Below are positions 43,506 through 53,024 of a stretch of DNA of 64,000 nt, piece after piece. The translations under genes and the position numbers were made by a program. The DNA is from Rhodococcus pseudokoreensis (GTDB lineage Bacteria; Actinomycetota; Actinomycetes; Mycobacteriales; Mycobacteriaceae): assembly GCF_017068395.1 (NCBI RefSeq), contig NZ_CP070619.1, positions 186,001 to 250,000 of the forward strand. The letters are read 5' to 3'. Numbering within the stretch: position 1 is the first letter of the stretch; every line of letters starts with the position of its first letter. The notes beneath the pieces are model-generated. The model did no database searches. It had not been told where the DNA came from and saw only the letters and a program-made list of their open reading frames with translations.

Positions 43506-46500
43506 CCGACGTCGCGATCGTGGGCCTCGACTGCCGCTTCCCGCAGGCCCCCGACGCCGCCGCGTTGTGGGCGCTGCTGATGGGCGGCGGCGACGGCATC
43601 ACCGACGTCCCCGCCGGACGCTGGAACGCGGACACCGTGTTCGACGCCGCCGGTGGTCCCGGCTCGGTCAACAACCGCAGCGGCGGATTCCTCGCCGACG
43701 CGGACGCCTTCGACCACGACTTCTTCGGCATCGCACCCCGCGAGGCCGCCGCGATGGACCCGCAACAGCGGCTTCTGCTGCAGTCGGCGTGGCGGGCGTT
43801 CGAGGACGCCGCACTCGATCCGCGGGCCCAGGCCGGTTCGAACACCGGCGTGTACGTCGGTGTCATGGCCAACGAGTGGAGTCTCCAGATGCGCGACCTG
43901 CCGCGCATCACTCCGCAACTCGGCAGCGGCAACGGCTATTTCATGACCGCCAACCGGGTGTCCTACCAGCTGAACCTGCAGGGCCCGAGCATGGCGATCG
44001 ACACCGCCTGCTCGTCGTCGCTCGTCGCGGTCCACCTGGCCTGCGCGGCGCTGCGGTCCGGGGACTGCGACCAGGCCCTCGCCGGGGGCGTCAATCTCAC
44101 CCTGACCCCCACGGTGAACGTCTTCTACACGCAGGCCGGGCTGTCCGCGCCGGACGGCCGGTGCAAACCGTTCAGCGGGGCCGCCGACGGAATCGGCCGC
44201 GGCGAGGGCGTCGCGGTACTGGTGTTGCGCCGGCTCGCGGACGCGCAGGCGGAGGGCCTGCCGATCTACGCCGTCATCAAGGGCAGCGCCGTCAACAACG
44301 ACGGCCGCAGCAACGGGATCACCGCCCCCAACCGCTGGGCCCAGCAACAGGTCGCCGAAAAGGCGTACCGGCGTGCGGGTGTCACGCCCGCACAGGTCGC
44401 GTTCGTCGAGGCGCACGGCACCGGGACGGTGCTCGGCGACATGATCGAGATCAAGGCCCTCGGTCACGTCCACGCGGTGCCCCGCCCGCAGCCGTGCGCA
44501 ATCGGGTCGATCAAGGGAAATCTCGGTCACACCGAGGGCGCGGCCGGGGTGGCCGGTCTGATCAAGGCAGCCCTGGCGCTGCACCACCGGGTTGTGCCGC
44601 CCAGCCGCGGCGCGGCCGAGGTCAACCCGCGACTCCGGTTGGCGGACAACGGTCTTCAGATCCTGTCCGAGCCGATGCCGCTGCCCGGCGGCGACGTGCA
44701 CGGCGCCGTCAGCAGTTTCGGGCTCGGCGGCACCAACGCGCATCTGCTCCTGGCCGCGGCGCCCGCCGACGACCCGCCCGCGGCGAGCAGCGGCGGCGGT
44801 GTGCTCACCGTGTCGTCGAACGACCGGAAAGGCCTCGCCCGCAGCGCCGCCGCCCTGGCCGACGACCTGCTCGCCCGACCCGACGCCGAACTGGGCCGGG
44901 TGTGCTGGAGCACCAACACGGTCAAGGCATCCGGGCGTCACCGTCTCGCGCTCCCCGCCCACGACCGGAACCAGGCCGCCACGACACTGCGCGCGGCGGC
45001 CGGCGACGAACACCTGCTCGAGTCGCTGTCCGGGGCGGCCCGCCCCGTCAGCGCCGGCTGGTTCTTCACCGGGCAGGGCGCGCAGTACCCGGAAATGTCC
45101 CGGGCCCTGCACGAGAACCACGGCGCGTACCGGCGGGCGTTGTCGGACGTGGACGAGCGGATGACGCCGCATCTGGGCCGCTCGGTCCGGGACGTGCTGT
45201 TCGATGCCGGCGAAGACATCCACCGCACCGAGTTCGCGCAGCCCGCCCTGTTCGCGGTCGAATACGCGCTGGCCCGGACGCTCGGTGAACTGGGCATCGA
45301 GCCGGCGTGGCTGATCGGGCACAGCGTCGGCGAATACGCGGCCGCCGCGCATGCCGGCGTGTTCGGCCTGGACGACGCGTGCCGGCTGATCGTCGCGCGG
45401 GGACGGTTCATGCAGCAACTGCCCGCCGGCGGCGCGATGCTGGCGGTACGGGCCACCCCGGGCGACGTCGCCGGCCTGCTCGCCGGCGAACCCGCGGCCG
45501 CACTGGCGGCGGTGAACGGGCCGCGGGACGTGGTGCTGTCGGGGGAGGCAGGCGCGGTCGACCGGATCGGCGCCGCGCTGACCGCGGCCGGAGTCCCCGT
45601 CCGCCGGCTCACCGTCTCGCACGCCTTCCACTCCCCCGCGATGGCGCCGATCCGGGACGCGTTCGCGGAGGTCGCCGCCGGCTGCACGTACAGCCCGCCG
45701 GAGATCCCGATCTTCTCGACCACCCGCGGTCGGCTCCTCGACGTCGACGAACCGATGGACGCGACGTACTGGACCGACCACATCACGGCGACCGTGCGGT
45801 TCGCGGACGCCGCCGCGGCCGCGCTGGCCTGCGATCCGACCCACCTGATCGAGGTGGGCCCCGCACGAATCCTGTTGCCGCTGACCGCCCGCGCCCATCC
45901 GGGCTCGCCGGCGCGGCACCTGGCGCCGTGCCCCGGCCCGGCCGCCACCGGCGACGAGCTTCCCGCAATCGTCGCCGCCCTGTACCGGGACGGCCACGAC
46001 CCGGCGTGGGATGCGCTGTACGAGCCGGGCGCCCGGGTCCGCCGGCGACTGCGCGGCTATCCGTTCGCGACCACCGCCCGCTTCTGGACACCCGAGGACG
46101 CACCCGCCGCCGCGGCTCAGCCCACCGAACCCGCAGCACCCAGCGTCACAGCCGAACCCACTGTCACTGCAGAGACCGAGGACACCACCATGGACCATCT
46201 GATCGCCCTCTTCCGGGAGCAGGCCGCCGTACTCGCTGCCGCCGCCGGGGTCCCCGGGACGGTCCCGTCCGCCCCGGCGGCGTCCCCGGACACCGGGCCG
46301 GGTCCCGCGGCGGCGACCGGCGACACCGCGACCCGGGTGCGCGCGGAAGTCGCACGGGTCAGCGGATTCCCCGCGGCCGCGTTGACGGCGACGCAGACGA
46401 TCGCCGGCGACCTCGGATTCGACTCGATCATGATCACCGACCTGTTCGGCGGGTTGCGCCGCGCCTTCCCCGGGCTCGTCGTCGAACCGGACTGGTTCAC

Positions 46501-47818
46501 ACCGGGCCGCACGCTCGGCGAGGTGATCGACCACGTGACGGCGCACCGCGTCCCTGGGTCGCCGCGCACCGTGACGCCCGTCCCGGATCCGGAACCGGCG
46601 GTGGCACCCGAGTTCCGCATCGCCGACTTCCCGGAGGTGCAGGCGCTCGACGCACGGCTGACCGCCGCCGAGGGGCTCGGCGTCACCAACCCGTACTTCC
46701 TCGTCAACGACGGCATCACCCGGGACACGTCGACGATCGACGGCGCGGAGGTCCTCAACTTCTCCAGCTACAACTACCTCGGCATGTCCGGGCACCCGGC
46801 CGTCGTCTCCGCGGTCCAGGACGCCGTCGCCCGCTACGGCAGCTCCTGCTCGGCCAGCCGCGTGCTGTCCGGGGAGAAACCGGTACACCGCGAACTCGAG
46901 GCCGCACTGGCCGGGCTGCTGGGAACCGACGACGCCATGGCCCTCGTCAGCGGACACGCCACCAACGTCACCGTCATCGGCCACCTCCTCGGGGAGGGTG
47001 ACCTCGTCGTCCACGACAGTCTCGCGCACGACAGCATCCTGCAGGGCTGCGCACTGTCCGGCGCCACCCGGCGCCCGTTCCCGCACAACGATCACGCGGC
47101 GCTCGATGCCCTGCTCACCTCGATCCGCTCCCGGTACCGGCGGGTCCTCATTCTCATCGAAGGCGTCTACAGCCAGGACGGCGACATCCCGGACCTGCCC
47201 GCGATGATCGCGGTGAAGAAGAAGCACCAAGCGATGATGATGATCGACGAGGCCCACAGCATCGGAGTGCTCGGCGCCACCGGCGGCGGCATCGGCGAGC
47301 ACTTCGGCGTCGACCGCGACGACGTGGAACTGTGGTCGGGCACGACGTCGAAGGCGCTGGCCGGCTGCGGCGGCTACGTCGCCGGCAGCGCCGAACTCAT
47401 CCGGTTCCTGAAGTACACGACACCCGGCTTCGTCTACAGCGTCGGGATGACCCCGATGAATGCCGCGGCGTCCCTCGCAGCCATCCGGCAGATGCGCGCC
47501 GAACCCGAGGCCCTCGACCGGTTGCGTCGCAACTCCCGGCTGTTCCTGCAGCTCGCCGCGGACGCCGGAATCGACACCGGGGACAGCCGGGACACCCCGG
47601 TCATCCCCTGCATCGTCGGGGATTCGCTGCGCACCCTCGCGCTGTCGGGCGCGCTGCTCCGGCGCGGCATCAACGTCAACCCGATCCTCTACCCGGCAGT
47701 GCCGGAGAACCTCGCGCGGTTGCGCTTCTTCGTCACCTCCTGCCACACCGAGGACCAGATCCGGTCCACCGTGGCGGCTCTCGCCGAGGAACTCGCCGCG
47801 CTCGTCGCGGCCGCGTAA
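43502..47818 (+). CDS. polyketide synthase KS-AT-ACP fused to an alpha-oxoamine synthase (PLP) domain
   Basis: A 1438-residue multidomain enzyme. Ketosynthase, residues 1-420, with Cys170 (DTACSSS), His305 (EAHGTGT) and His343 (GHTEGAAG), is complete. Acyltransferase, about 510-830, has Ser608 (GHSVGEY) and SHAFHSP at 706-712; HAFH indicates malonyl-CoA. ACP, about 935-1005, has Ser975 (LGFDSIM). From about 1045 to 1438 is an alpha-oxoamine synthase of the BioF/KBL/SPT family, with NFSSYNYLG near 1086, IDEAHSIGVLG, and the PLP lysine K1284 in SGTTSKALAG. There is no KR, DH, ER or TE domain. The enzyme should extend an acyl-ACP by one malonyl unit, leave the beta-ketone, and release the chain by decarboxylative condensation with an amino acid. 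Gene coupled to the ACP by a four-base overlap. Confidence 0.92.
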   Translation: MTDVAIVGLDCRFPQAPDAAALWALLMGGGDGITDVPAGRWNADTVFDAAGGPGSVNNRSGGFLADADAFDHDFFGIAPREAAAMDPQQRLLLQSAWRAFEDAALDPRAQAGSNTGVYVGVMANEWSLQMRDLPRITPQLGSGNGYFMTANRVSYQLNLQGPSMAIDTACSSSLVAVHLACAALRSGDCDQALAGGVNLTLTPTVNVFYTQAGLSAPDGRCKPFSGAADGIGRGEGVAVLVLRRLADAQAEGLPIYAVIKGSAVNNDGRSNGITAPNRWAQQQVAEKAYRRAGVTPAQVAFVEAHGTGTVLGDMIEIKALGHVHAVPRPQPCAIGSIKGNLGHTEGAAGVAGLIKAALALHHRVVPPSRGAAEVNPRLRLADNGLQILSEPMPLPGGDVHGAVSSFGLGGTNAHLLLAAAPADDPPAASSGGGVLTVSSNDRKGLARSAAALADDLLARPDAELGRVCWSTNTVKASGRHRLALPAHDRNQAATTLRAAAGDEHLLESLSGAARPVSAGWFFTGQGAQYPEMSRALHENHGAYRRALSDVDERMTPHLGRSVRDVLFDAGEDIHRTEFAQPALFAVEYALARTLGELGIEPAWLIGHSVGEYAAAAHAGVFGLDDACRLIVARGRFMQQLPAGGAMLAVRATPGDVAGLLAGEPAAALAAVNGPRDVVLSGEAGAVDRIGAALTAAGVPVRRLTVSHAFHSPAMAPIRDAFAEVAAGCTYSPPEIPIFSTTRGRLLDVDEPMDATYWTDHITATVRFADAAAAALACDPTHLIEVGPARILLPLTARAHPGSPARHLAPCPGPAATGDELPAIVAALYRDGHDPAWDALYEPGARVRRRLRGYPFATTARFWTPEDAPAAAAQPTEPAAPSVTAEPTVTAETEDTTMDHLIALFREQAAVLAAAAGVPGTVPSAPAASPDTGPGPAAATGDTATRVRAEVARVSGFPAAALTATQTIAGDLGFDSIMITDLFGGLRRAFPGLVVEPDWFTPGRTLGEVIDHVTAHRVPGSPRTVTPVPDPEPAVAPEFRIADFPEVQALDARLTAAEGLGVTNPYFLVNDGITRDTSTIDGAEVLNFSSYNYLGMSGHPAVVSAVQDAVARYGSSCSASRVLSGEKPVHRELEAALAGLLGTDDAMALVSGHATNVTVIGHLLGEGDLVVHDSLAHDSILQGCALSGATRRPFPHNDHAALDALLTSIRSRYRRVLILIEGVYSQDGDIPDLPAMIAVKKKHQAMMMIDEAHSIGVLGATGGGIGEHFGVDRDDVELWSGTTSKALAGCGGYVAGSAELIRFLKYTTPGFVYSVGMTPMNAAASLAAIRQMRAEPEALDRLRRNSRLFLQLAADAGIDTGDSRDTPVIPCIVGDSLRTLALSGALLRRGINVNPILYPAVPENLARLRFFVTSCHTEDQIRSTVAALAEELAALVAAA

Positions 47819-47822
47819 CGCC

Positions 47823-48524
47823 ATGCCGCTCCAGCTGTTCTGCTTCCCGCACGCCGGCGGCGGGCCCACGACGTACCGGCACTGGCACCGCGCCCTGAAC
47901 CCGCACGTGTCGGTGCGGCCGGTGCACCTGCCCGGGCGCGGAGGCAGGGCCGGGTTCACCGACGTCGAATCCCTCGTCGCCGCACTCGACTCCGAACTCG
48001 GCGAACAGCTCACGGCGCCGCACGTGTTCTTCGGGCACAGCATGGGTGCGCTGGTGGCGTACCGGCTCGCGTGCCGTCGACGCGCGACCGGTCGCCCGCT
48101 CCCGCGGGCGCTGCTGCTGTCCGGATACGCAGCCCCGCACCTGCCCGCGCCGCTGCCGCCGGTCGACGACCTGGACGACGCGACCCTGATCGCGATGCTG
48201 CGCGCCGCCGGGGGTGTTCCCGCCGGCCTCCCGGACCTGCCGGAGTTCCCCGCCCACCATCTTCCCGCGCTGCGGGACGATCTGCGCCTGTGCACCGGCT
48301 ACCGCGATGCCGCAGACCCGCCCCTCAGCTGCCCGGCGCACGTGTTCGGCGGGGACGCCGACCCGCTGGTCGGCGAGCGGGAACTACGCGCCTGGGATCG
48401 GCACACCGCCCGGCTGTCCGGGGTGCACCTCCTGGCGGGCGATCATTTCTACCTCGACCACGCACCCGAACAGCTCTTCCGGGTGCTGCGGCCGTTGCTG
48501 CGCCGCTACGCCGCGGCCGAGTAG
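47823..48524 (+). CDS. type II (editing) thioesterase
   Basis: A 233-residue alpha/beta hydrolase of the GrsT/type II thioesterase family. Start CFPHAGGGPTTYRHW, nucleophile Ser73 in GHSMGA, acid in VFGGDADPLV and histidine in GDHFYLDH are all present. Such enzymes clear stalled or mis-primed acyl groups from carrier proteins. As the PKS has its own PLP-dependent release domain, this thioesterase is probably for editing. It starts four bases after the PKS stop and ends the cluster, 24 bp from the convergent SPFH gene. Confidence 0.9.
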   Translation: MPLQLFCFPHAGGGPTTYRHWHRALNPHVSVRPVHLPGRGGRAGFTDVESLVAALDSELGEQLTAPHVFFGHSMGALVAYRLACRRRATGRPLPRALLLSGYAAPHLPAPLPPVDDLDDATLIAMLRAAGGVPAGLPDLPEFPAHHLPALRDDLRLCTGYRDAADPPLSCPAHVFGGDADPLVGERELRAWDRHTARLSGVHLLAGDHFYLDHAPEQLFRVLRPLLRRYAAAE

Positions 48525-48548
48525 GCGGCGTCAGAACAGGCGGGGTGG

Positions 48549-49751
48549 TCAGCCGCCGTGCGGGGGGACGGGCGGCGGCAGCTGCCCGGGCGCTCCCCCC
48601 GGGTACAGCGGCGCGTGCTCGTCGACGCCGCCGGGCTTGGTGAGCGGTCCCGGACCGTCGACGGGCTGCCGTGCCTCGACCTCCGCGGCGCGGACGGCCT
48701 GCGCGATGGCCGGGTCGGACTTGGTCTCGAACCAGTCGGCGACCTCTTCCGAATCGTCCTCGGGCTTGGGCAGATCCTCGTCCGTGGTGGACGGCTCGTA
48801 CCGGAACACCCCGTCCTGCCCCTGCGCGCCGAGGGTCTTCGCGAAACCCTTGAGGGCGTCACCGAAGTCGCTGGGCACCAGCCACACCTTGTTCGCGTCG
48901 CCCTGCGCCATCTGCGGCAACGTCTGCAGGTACTGGTACGCGAGGAGTTCGGGGGTGGGTTTACCGGACTTGATTGCGGCGAACACTTTTTCGATCGCCT
49001 TCGCCTGGCCCTGCGCCTGCAGGTACTTGGCGGCCCGGTCGCCCTGCGCCCGCAGGATCCGGGACTGCCGCTCACCCTCGGCGGTGAGGATCGACGCCTG
49101 CTTCGCGCCCTCCGCGGCGAGGATGCGGGACTGCTTGTCGCCCTCCGCCGTCTTGATGGCCGACTCCCGGTGCCCCTCTGCGGTGAGGATGGTGGCCCGC
49201 TTCTCGCGGTCCGCCTTCATCTGCTTCTCCATCGACTCCTGGATCGACGGCGGCGGATCGATGCTCTTGAGTTCGACGCGGGCGACGCGCAGACCCCAGC
49301 GGCCGGTGGCCTCGTCCAGCACGCCGCGCAGCTGCCCGTTGATGGAGTCACGCGAGGTGAGCGTCTCCTCCAGCGTCATGCCGCCGACGACGTTGCGCAG
49401 CGTGGTTGTGGTCAACTGTTCGACACCGACGATGTAGTTGCTGATCTCGTACACCGCGGCCTGCGGGTTGGTGACCTGGAAATACACCACGGTGTCGATG
49501 TTCAGCGTCAGGTTGTCCTGGGTGATCACCGGCTGCGGCGGGAACGACACCACCCGTTCGCGCAGATCCACCTTGGCCCGGATGCGGTCCGCGAACGGGA
49601 TCAGGAACGTCAACTGCCCCGACACGGTCCGCGAGTACCGGCCGAGTCGCTCGATCACCGCGGCCTCGGCCTGCGGCACCAGCGCCACCGATTTGGCCAC
49701 CACCAGCACAACGAACAACACGAGCACGATCAACACGATGAGTGCTGCCAT
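48549..49751 (-). CDS. SPFH/band-7 (stomatin, QmcA-like) membrane protein
   Basis: A 400-residue protein, counterpart of Rv1488. One N-terminal helix (MAALIVLIVLVLFVVLVVAK), then the SPFH domain to about residue 185 (VPQAEAAVIERLGRYSRTV, PFADRIRAKVDLRE), a long coiled coil with repeats of ILTAEGxRxSxI (185-260), and an acidic, Pro/Gly-rich tail. Such proteins form large cage-like microdomain scaffolds with NfeD partners. The ATG directly follows the NfeD stop, so they are one operon. Confidence 0.92.
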   Translation of the reverse strand: MAALIVLIVLVLFVVLVVAKSVALVPQAEAAVIERLGRYSRTVSGQLTFLIPFADRIRAKVDLRERVVSFPPQPVITQDNLTLNIDTVVYFQVTNPQAAVYEISNYIVGVEQLTTTTLRNVVGGMTLEETLTSRDSINGQLRGVLDEATGRWGLRVARVELKSIDPPPSIQESMEKQMKADREKRATILTAEGHRESAIKTAEGDKQSRILAAEGAKQASILTAEGERQSRILRAQGDRAAKYLQAQGQAKAIEKVFAAIKSGKPTPELLAYQYLQTLPQMAQGDANKVWLVPSDFGDALKGFAKTLGAQGQDGVFRYEPSTTDEDLPKPEDDSEEVADWFETKSDPAIAQAVRAAEVEARQPVDGPGPLTKPGGVDEHAPLYPGGAPGQLPPPVPPHGG

Positions 49752-50183
49752 CTACGGTCCCCTCCATACGACGGCGGTCGCGCCGTCAATTTGCATTACC
49801 GTCACGGTCGTTCCCGGTGGATACACTTCCGTGCTGTCGAGCGGGCGGGCCGTCCACACGTCCCCGCCGAGTTTGATCTGCCCCGCGTGCTCGGCGACTT
49901 CCTCGAGCACCAGGGCCTGCTTGCCGGTGAGCGCCGCGATGCCCGTCGGGGTCGGCGGCGGTGTCTCGAACTTGCGCAACAACACCGGGCGCACCCCGAG
50001 GATCAGCGCGAGGGACAGCACCCCGAAGATCACCGCGTCGACCCAGACCGGGAAGTCGGTGATCGCAGTGACCCCGGCCGTGGCCAGCGCACCGCCCGCC
50101 AGCATGAGGAGGAAGAAGTCCCCCGTCAACGCTTCCGCGGCGGCGAGCAGCACCCCCGCTACCAGCCAAATCAATGCAGCCAC
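49752..50183 (-). CDS. NfeD-like membrane protein
   Basis: A 143-residue protein with three to four hydrophobic helices (residues 1-75) and a C-terminal OB-fold NfeD domain (GKQALVLEEVAEHAGQIKLG, VYPPGTTVTVMQIDGATAVV). It is the partner of SPFH proteins, as in Rv1487. GTG at 50183 gives the family-like N-terminus (VVAALIWLVAG near the start), although the ribosome site is poor. Its stop overlaps the SPFH start. Confidence 0.88.
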   Translation of the reverse strand: MAALIWLVAGVLLAAAEALTGDFFLLMLAGGALATAGVTAITDFPVWVDAVIFGVLSLALILGVRPVLLRKFETPPPTPTGIAALTGKQALVLEEVAEHAGQIKLGGDVWTARPLDSTEVYPPGTTVTVMQIDGATAVVWRGP

Positions 50184-50191
50184 AACACCAT

Positions 50192-51085
50192 CTAACCAGA
50201 ATCTCCGGAATCGACGGTGACGAAGTCGACCAGCTGTTCGACCGCCCCGATCAGCGGCGCCTCCAGGTCGCGGAACGTGTCGACGGCCGAGTACACCCGG
50301 CGCCACCCGTCGCGCGGTGTCCCCCAGCCCAACTCGCGGCACACCCCGGTCTTCCAGTCCTCACCCCGCGGAATCTTCGGCCACGCCGCGATGCCCACCG
50401 CCGACGGGCGGACCGCTTCCCACACGTCGATGAACGGGTGCCCGGTGACGAGCACGTTCGGCCCGAGCCCCTGCGTGAGCTGGGTTTCCTTGGACCCGGT
50501 GACGAGGTGGTCGACGAGCACACCCACGCGCCGTCCCGGTCCGGGGCGGAACTCGGCGAGCCGCTCCCCGAGGTTGTCGAGACCCTCGAGGTGCTCGACG
50601 ACGACCCCCTCGACGCGCAGGTCGTGTCCCCACACCCGTTCCACCAGGGCGGCGTCGTGCACGCCCTCCACCCAGATCCGGCTGGCCAGCGCGGTCCGGG
50701 CCCGCAGTCCCTCCACCTTCGTCGACCCCGACGCCGACCGGGTGGCCGCCGGACCGGCGGGCTTGGCCGCGGGACGCACCAGGGTGACCGGTTTCCCGTC
50801 GATCAGGAACGCCGCCTCCCGCATCGCGAACAACCGGGTGCGCCGCGCCCCGTCCTCGAGCCGGACGAAATCGCCGTCGTAGGTGCGTTCGAACCCCACC
50901 ACCGCACCGCAGAACCCGGTGCCCGCGTCCTCGACCACGAGGTCCCGCTCGGCCGGGACCGTCGGCGTCACCGGCTTCCTCGCGCGTGGGTGTCCGGAAA
51001 AGATGTCGCCGTATCTGTCGCCTCCGCTCACGGGCGCTGACGCTATGCGAGCGGCGCCGTTACGCACACGCCGCCACGCCGACAT
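50192..51085 (-). CDS. DUF3097-family conserved actinobacterial protein
   Basis: A 297-residue soluble protein, DUF3097. It has an N-terminal beta-rich part (DLVVEDAGTGFCGAVVGFER) and a C-terminal part with IWVEGVHDAALVERVWGHDL, HLEGLDNLGERL, LVDHLVTGSKE and GHPFIDVWEAV. The latter acidic motifs (VEGVHDAAL, LVDHL) recall a Toprim-like fold, which is an inference. It lies eight bases upstream of the nfeD-SPFH pair and may be co-transcribed. Divergent from the next gene with 13 bases between starts. Confidence 0.8.
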   Translation of the reverse strand: MSAWRRVRNGAARIASAPVSGGDRYGDIFSGHPRARKPVTPTVPAERDLVVEDAGTGFCGAVVGFERTYDGDFVRLEDGARRTRLFAMREAAFLIDGKPVTLVRPAAKPAGPAATRSASGSTKVEGLRARTALASRIWVEGVHDAALVERVWGHDLRVEGVVVEHLEGLDNLGERLAEFRPGPGRRVGVLVDHLVTGSKETQLTQGLGPNVLVTGHPFIDVWEAVRPSAVGIAAWPKIPRGEDWKTGVCRELGWGTPRDGWRRVYSAVDTFRDLEAPLIGAVEQLVDFVTVDSGDSG

Positions 51086-51098
51086 ATGCTCGTTTATC

Positions 51099-51908
51099 GT
51101 GACTTCACCCAGCGCCACTCTCACCGTGTGGGCCAGTTCCTGGCTCGCCGGGAACAGTGCACCCGACGACGTCATCGACGCCCTCCACGCGTGGGCGCCG
51201 ATGCATCTCGCCTGCGCGGAGGATCAGGACACGGCCCAGCGCACCGGGCTGCCGTGGCCCGACCCGCAGGACGCCGGGGTGACGGCGCTGCTGCAGACGA
51301 TGCGCCGTTCCGTGTCGCAACCCGAGACCGAGATCCGGCTGGTCCTGCCCGGGCCGGGCGACGTGAGGGGACTGCCCGCGGGCACCGGGTTCGCGTCCGC
51401 CGCGATGGACACCGGCGAGGGTGTCCTCGTCGGGCCGCCCGGCCGTCCCGGGACGGGGCTCGTCCCGCACGTCGAGGGTCCCGACGTACTGCGGTGGACG
51501 GTGTCGACCATCGAGCGGCTCCCCCTCGACGCCCACCACACCGGTCTGGGCGAGGCCGAGTTCACGATGCGGGAGGCGGTGCGCGATGCCGCGGCCGCGC
51601 TCGAGGCCCTGCACATGCTCGACTCCGGTTTCGGCACCGATCCGCGCGCGCTGATCGCCGACGCGCTGGCGAAGTCCGCGCTGCACCGGTATCCGACGAC
51701 GATCGCGCCGCGGGCGTTGCGGATCCTGGACTCGGCCGATCAGGTGGCCGCGATCCTCACCGTCGCCGAGCAGATGGCCCCCGCCCGCACGGTGTCCGCG
51801 TCGGGCGCGGCCACCCTCGAGGATCTGCTGCGGCCGCTGCGTTCGGCGGTGCGCTCGGCGCGCACCGCCGCCGTCAATGCGTGTGCGCGGGACGGCCTGA
51901 CGGCCTGA
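51099..51908 (+). CDS. conserved hypothetical protein (Rv1486c-like position)
   Basis: A 269-residue soluble protein with no recognised domain. It has a charged middle region and a helix-rich C-terminal half ([37 protein letters not shown]). By position and orientation opposite hemH it corresponds to Rv1486c of M. tuberculosis, a conserved hypothetical. GTG at 51099. Its last 35 bp overlap the convergent hemH gene. Confidence 0.7.
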   Translation: MTSPSATLTVWASSWLAGNSAPDDVIDALHAWAPMHLACAEDQDTAQRTGLPWPDPQDAGVTALLQTMRRSVSQPETEIRLVLPGPGDVRGLPAGTGFASAAMDTGEGVLVGPPGRPGTGLVPHVEGPDVLRWTVSTIERLPLDAHHTGLGEAEFTMREAVRDAAAALEALHMLDSGFGTDPRALIADALAKSALHRYPTTIAPRALRILDSADQVAAILTVAEQMAPARTVSASGAATLEDLLRPLRSAVRSARTAAVNACARDGLTA

Positions 51909-52974
51909 CGACGGCCTTGCAGCAGTCGACCGCGCAGGACGCGCCGTCCAGGGTGGACCCGAGCAGCGGCTCGGATCCGAGCCGCGCGGCGGACGCACCG
52001 GTCAGCTGCTCGGCGACGAGTTCGACGACGAGTTCCGCGAACCGCCGATCCGTCCCGGGTGTGGCGGCGCGCACGAAGTCGATGCCGAGTTCGGCGGCCT
52101 TGTCCCGCGCCTCGGTGTCCAGGTCCCACACCACCTCGAGGTGATCGGAGACGAATCCCACCGGGCACACGATCACCGCGCGCACGTCTTCGCCGGCGAG
52201 GGCGTCGAGGTGGTCGCAGATGTCCGGTTCGAGCCACGGCACCTGCGGTGGCCCGGACCGGGACTGCCACACCAGATCGAAGTCGTCGAAACCGGCGGCG
52301 CGGGCGGTGAGCGCGGCGGCCTCGGCCACCTGCCTGCTGTAGAGGCGACCGCCTTCCGCGGGCGGACCGGCGTTGACGTCCGCGGCGACGGGCACGGAAT
52401 GGGCGGTGAACACCAGCCGCGCGTCTGCCCGGTGTTCGGCGGGGAGCTGCGCGGCGGCCGCGCGGACGGCGTCGGCGAACGCCCCGATCAGCAGCGGGTG
52501 GTCGTAGTACTGCCGCAGCTTCAGCAGGTGCGGCGCCCCGTCGCCGGCCGCGGCCCGCGCCCGGGACACGTCCTCGTGGTACTGCCGGCACCCCGAGTAC
52601 CCGCCCCACGCCGACGTCGGGAACACCAGGGCCGAACGGACCCCGTCCGCACCCATCCGGGCGACCGTGTCCTCGACCATCGGATGCCAGTTCCGGTTAC
52701 CGAAATACACCGGCAGATCGATTCCGGCGCTTACCAATTCGGATTCGACGCGGGAGATGATGTCGCGGTTGAGGGCGTTGATCGGCGACACACCCCCGAA
52801 ATGCAGGTAGTGCTCGGCGACCGCGTCCAGACGTTCGGGCGGCACCCCGCGGCCCCGGGTGACGTTCTCCAGGAACGGGCGCACGTCCTCAGGCTTCTCC
52901 GGGCCCCCGAACGACAACAGAAGAAGGGCGTCGAACCGGGAATCGGAACCGTCCGTCGAATTCACAGCGCTCAT
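51874..52974 (-). CDS. hemH: ferrochelatase (coproporphyrin type)
   Basis: A 366-residue ferrochelatase (hemZ of M. tuberculosis) that inserts Fe2+ into coproporphyrin III in actinobacterial haem synthesis. [22 protein letters not shown] near residues 18-39, [22 protein letters not shown] containing the catalytic His, and the [21 protein letters not shown] motif with the Glu are present. The C-terminal CAVDCC cysteines are like those that bind a [2Fe-2S] cluster in actinobacterial enzymes. ATG at 52974 is chosen for the GGGGA site; an ATG at 52983 is possible. Third gene of the fabG1-inhA-hemH operon. Confidence 0.95.
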   Translation of the reverse strand: MSAVNSTDGSDSRFDALLLLSFGGPEKPEDVRPFLENVTRGRGVPPERLDAVAEHYLHFGGVSPINALNRDIISRVESELVSAGIDLPVYFGNRNWHPMVEDTVARMGADGVRSALVFPTSAWGGYSGCRQYHEDVSRARAAAGDGAPHLLKLRQYYDHPLLIGAFADAVRAAAAQLPAEHRADARLVFTAHSVPVAADVNAGPPAEGGRLYSRQVAEAAALTARAAGFDDFDLVWQSRSGPPQVPWLEPDICDHLDALAGEDVRAVIVCPVGFVSDHLEVVWDLDTEARDKAAELGIDFVRAATPGTDRRFAELVVELVAEQLTGASAARLGSEPLLGSTLDGASCAVDCCKAVVRPSGRPAHTH

Positions 52975-53024
52975 GATCCCCATCTTCCGTGCTGCCGTTC
53001 GGGGCGCACTCCCCGGGTCGTGCT

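Noticed and set aside
43433..48295. Very long open frame on the minus strand opposite the PKS
   Set aside because: High-GC shadow frame: composition is rich in Arg, Gly, Asp and Val with no domain or start context, while the plus-strand genes have complete active sites and coupled starts.
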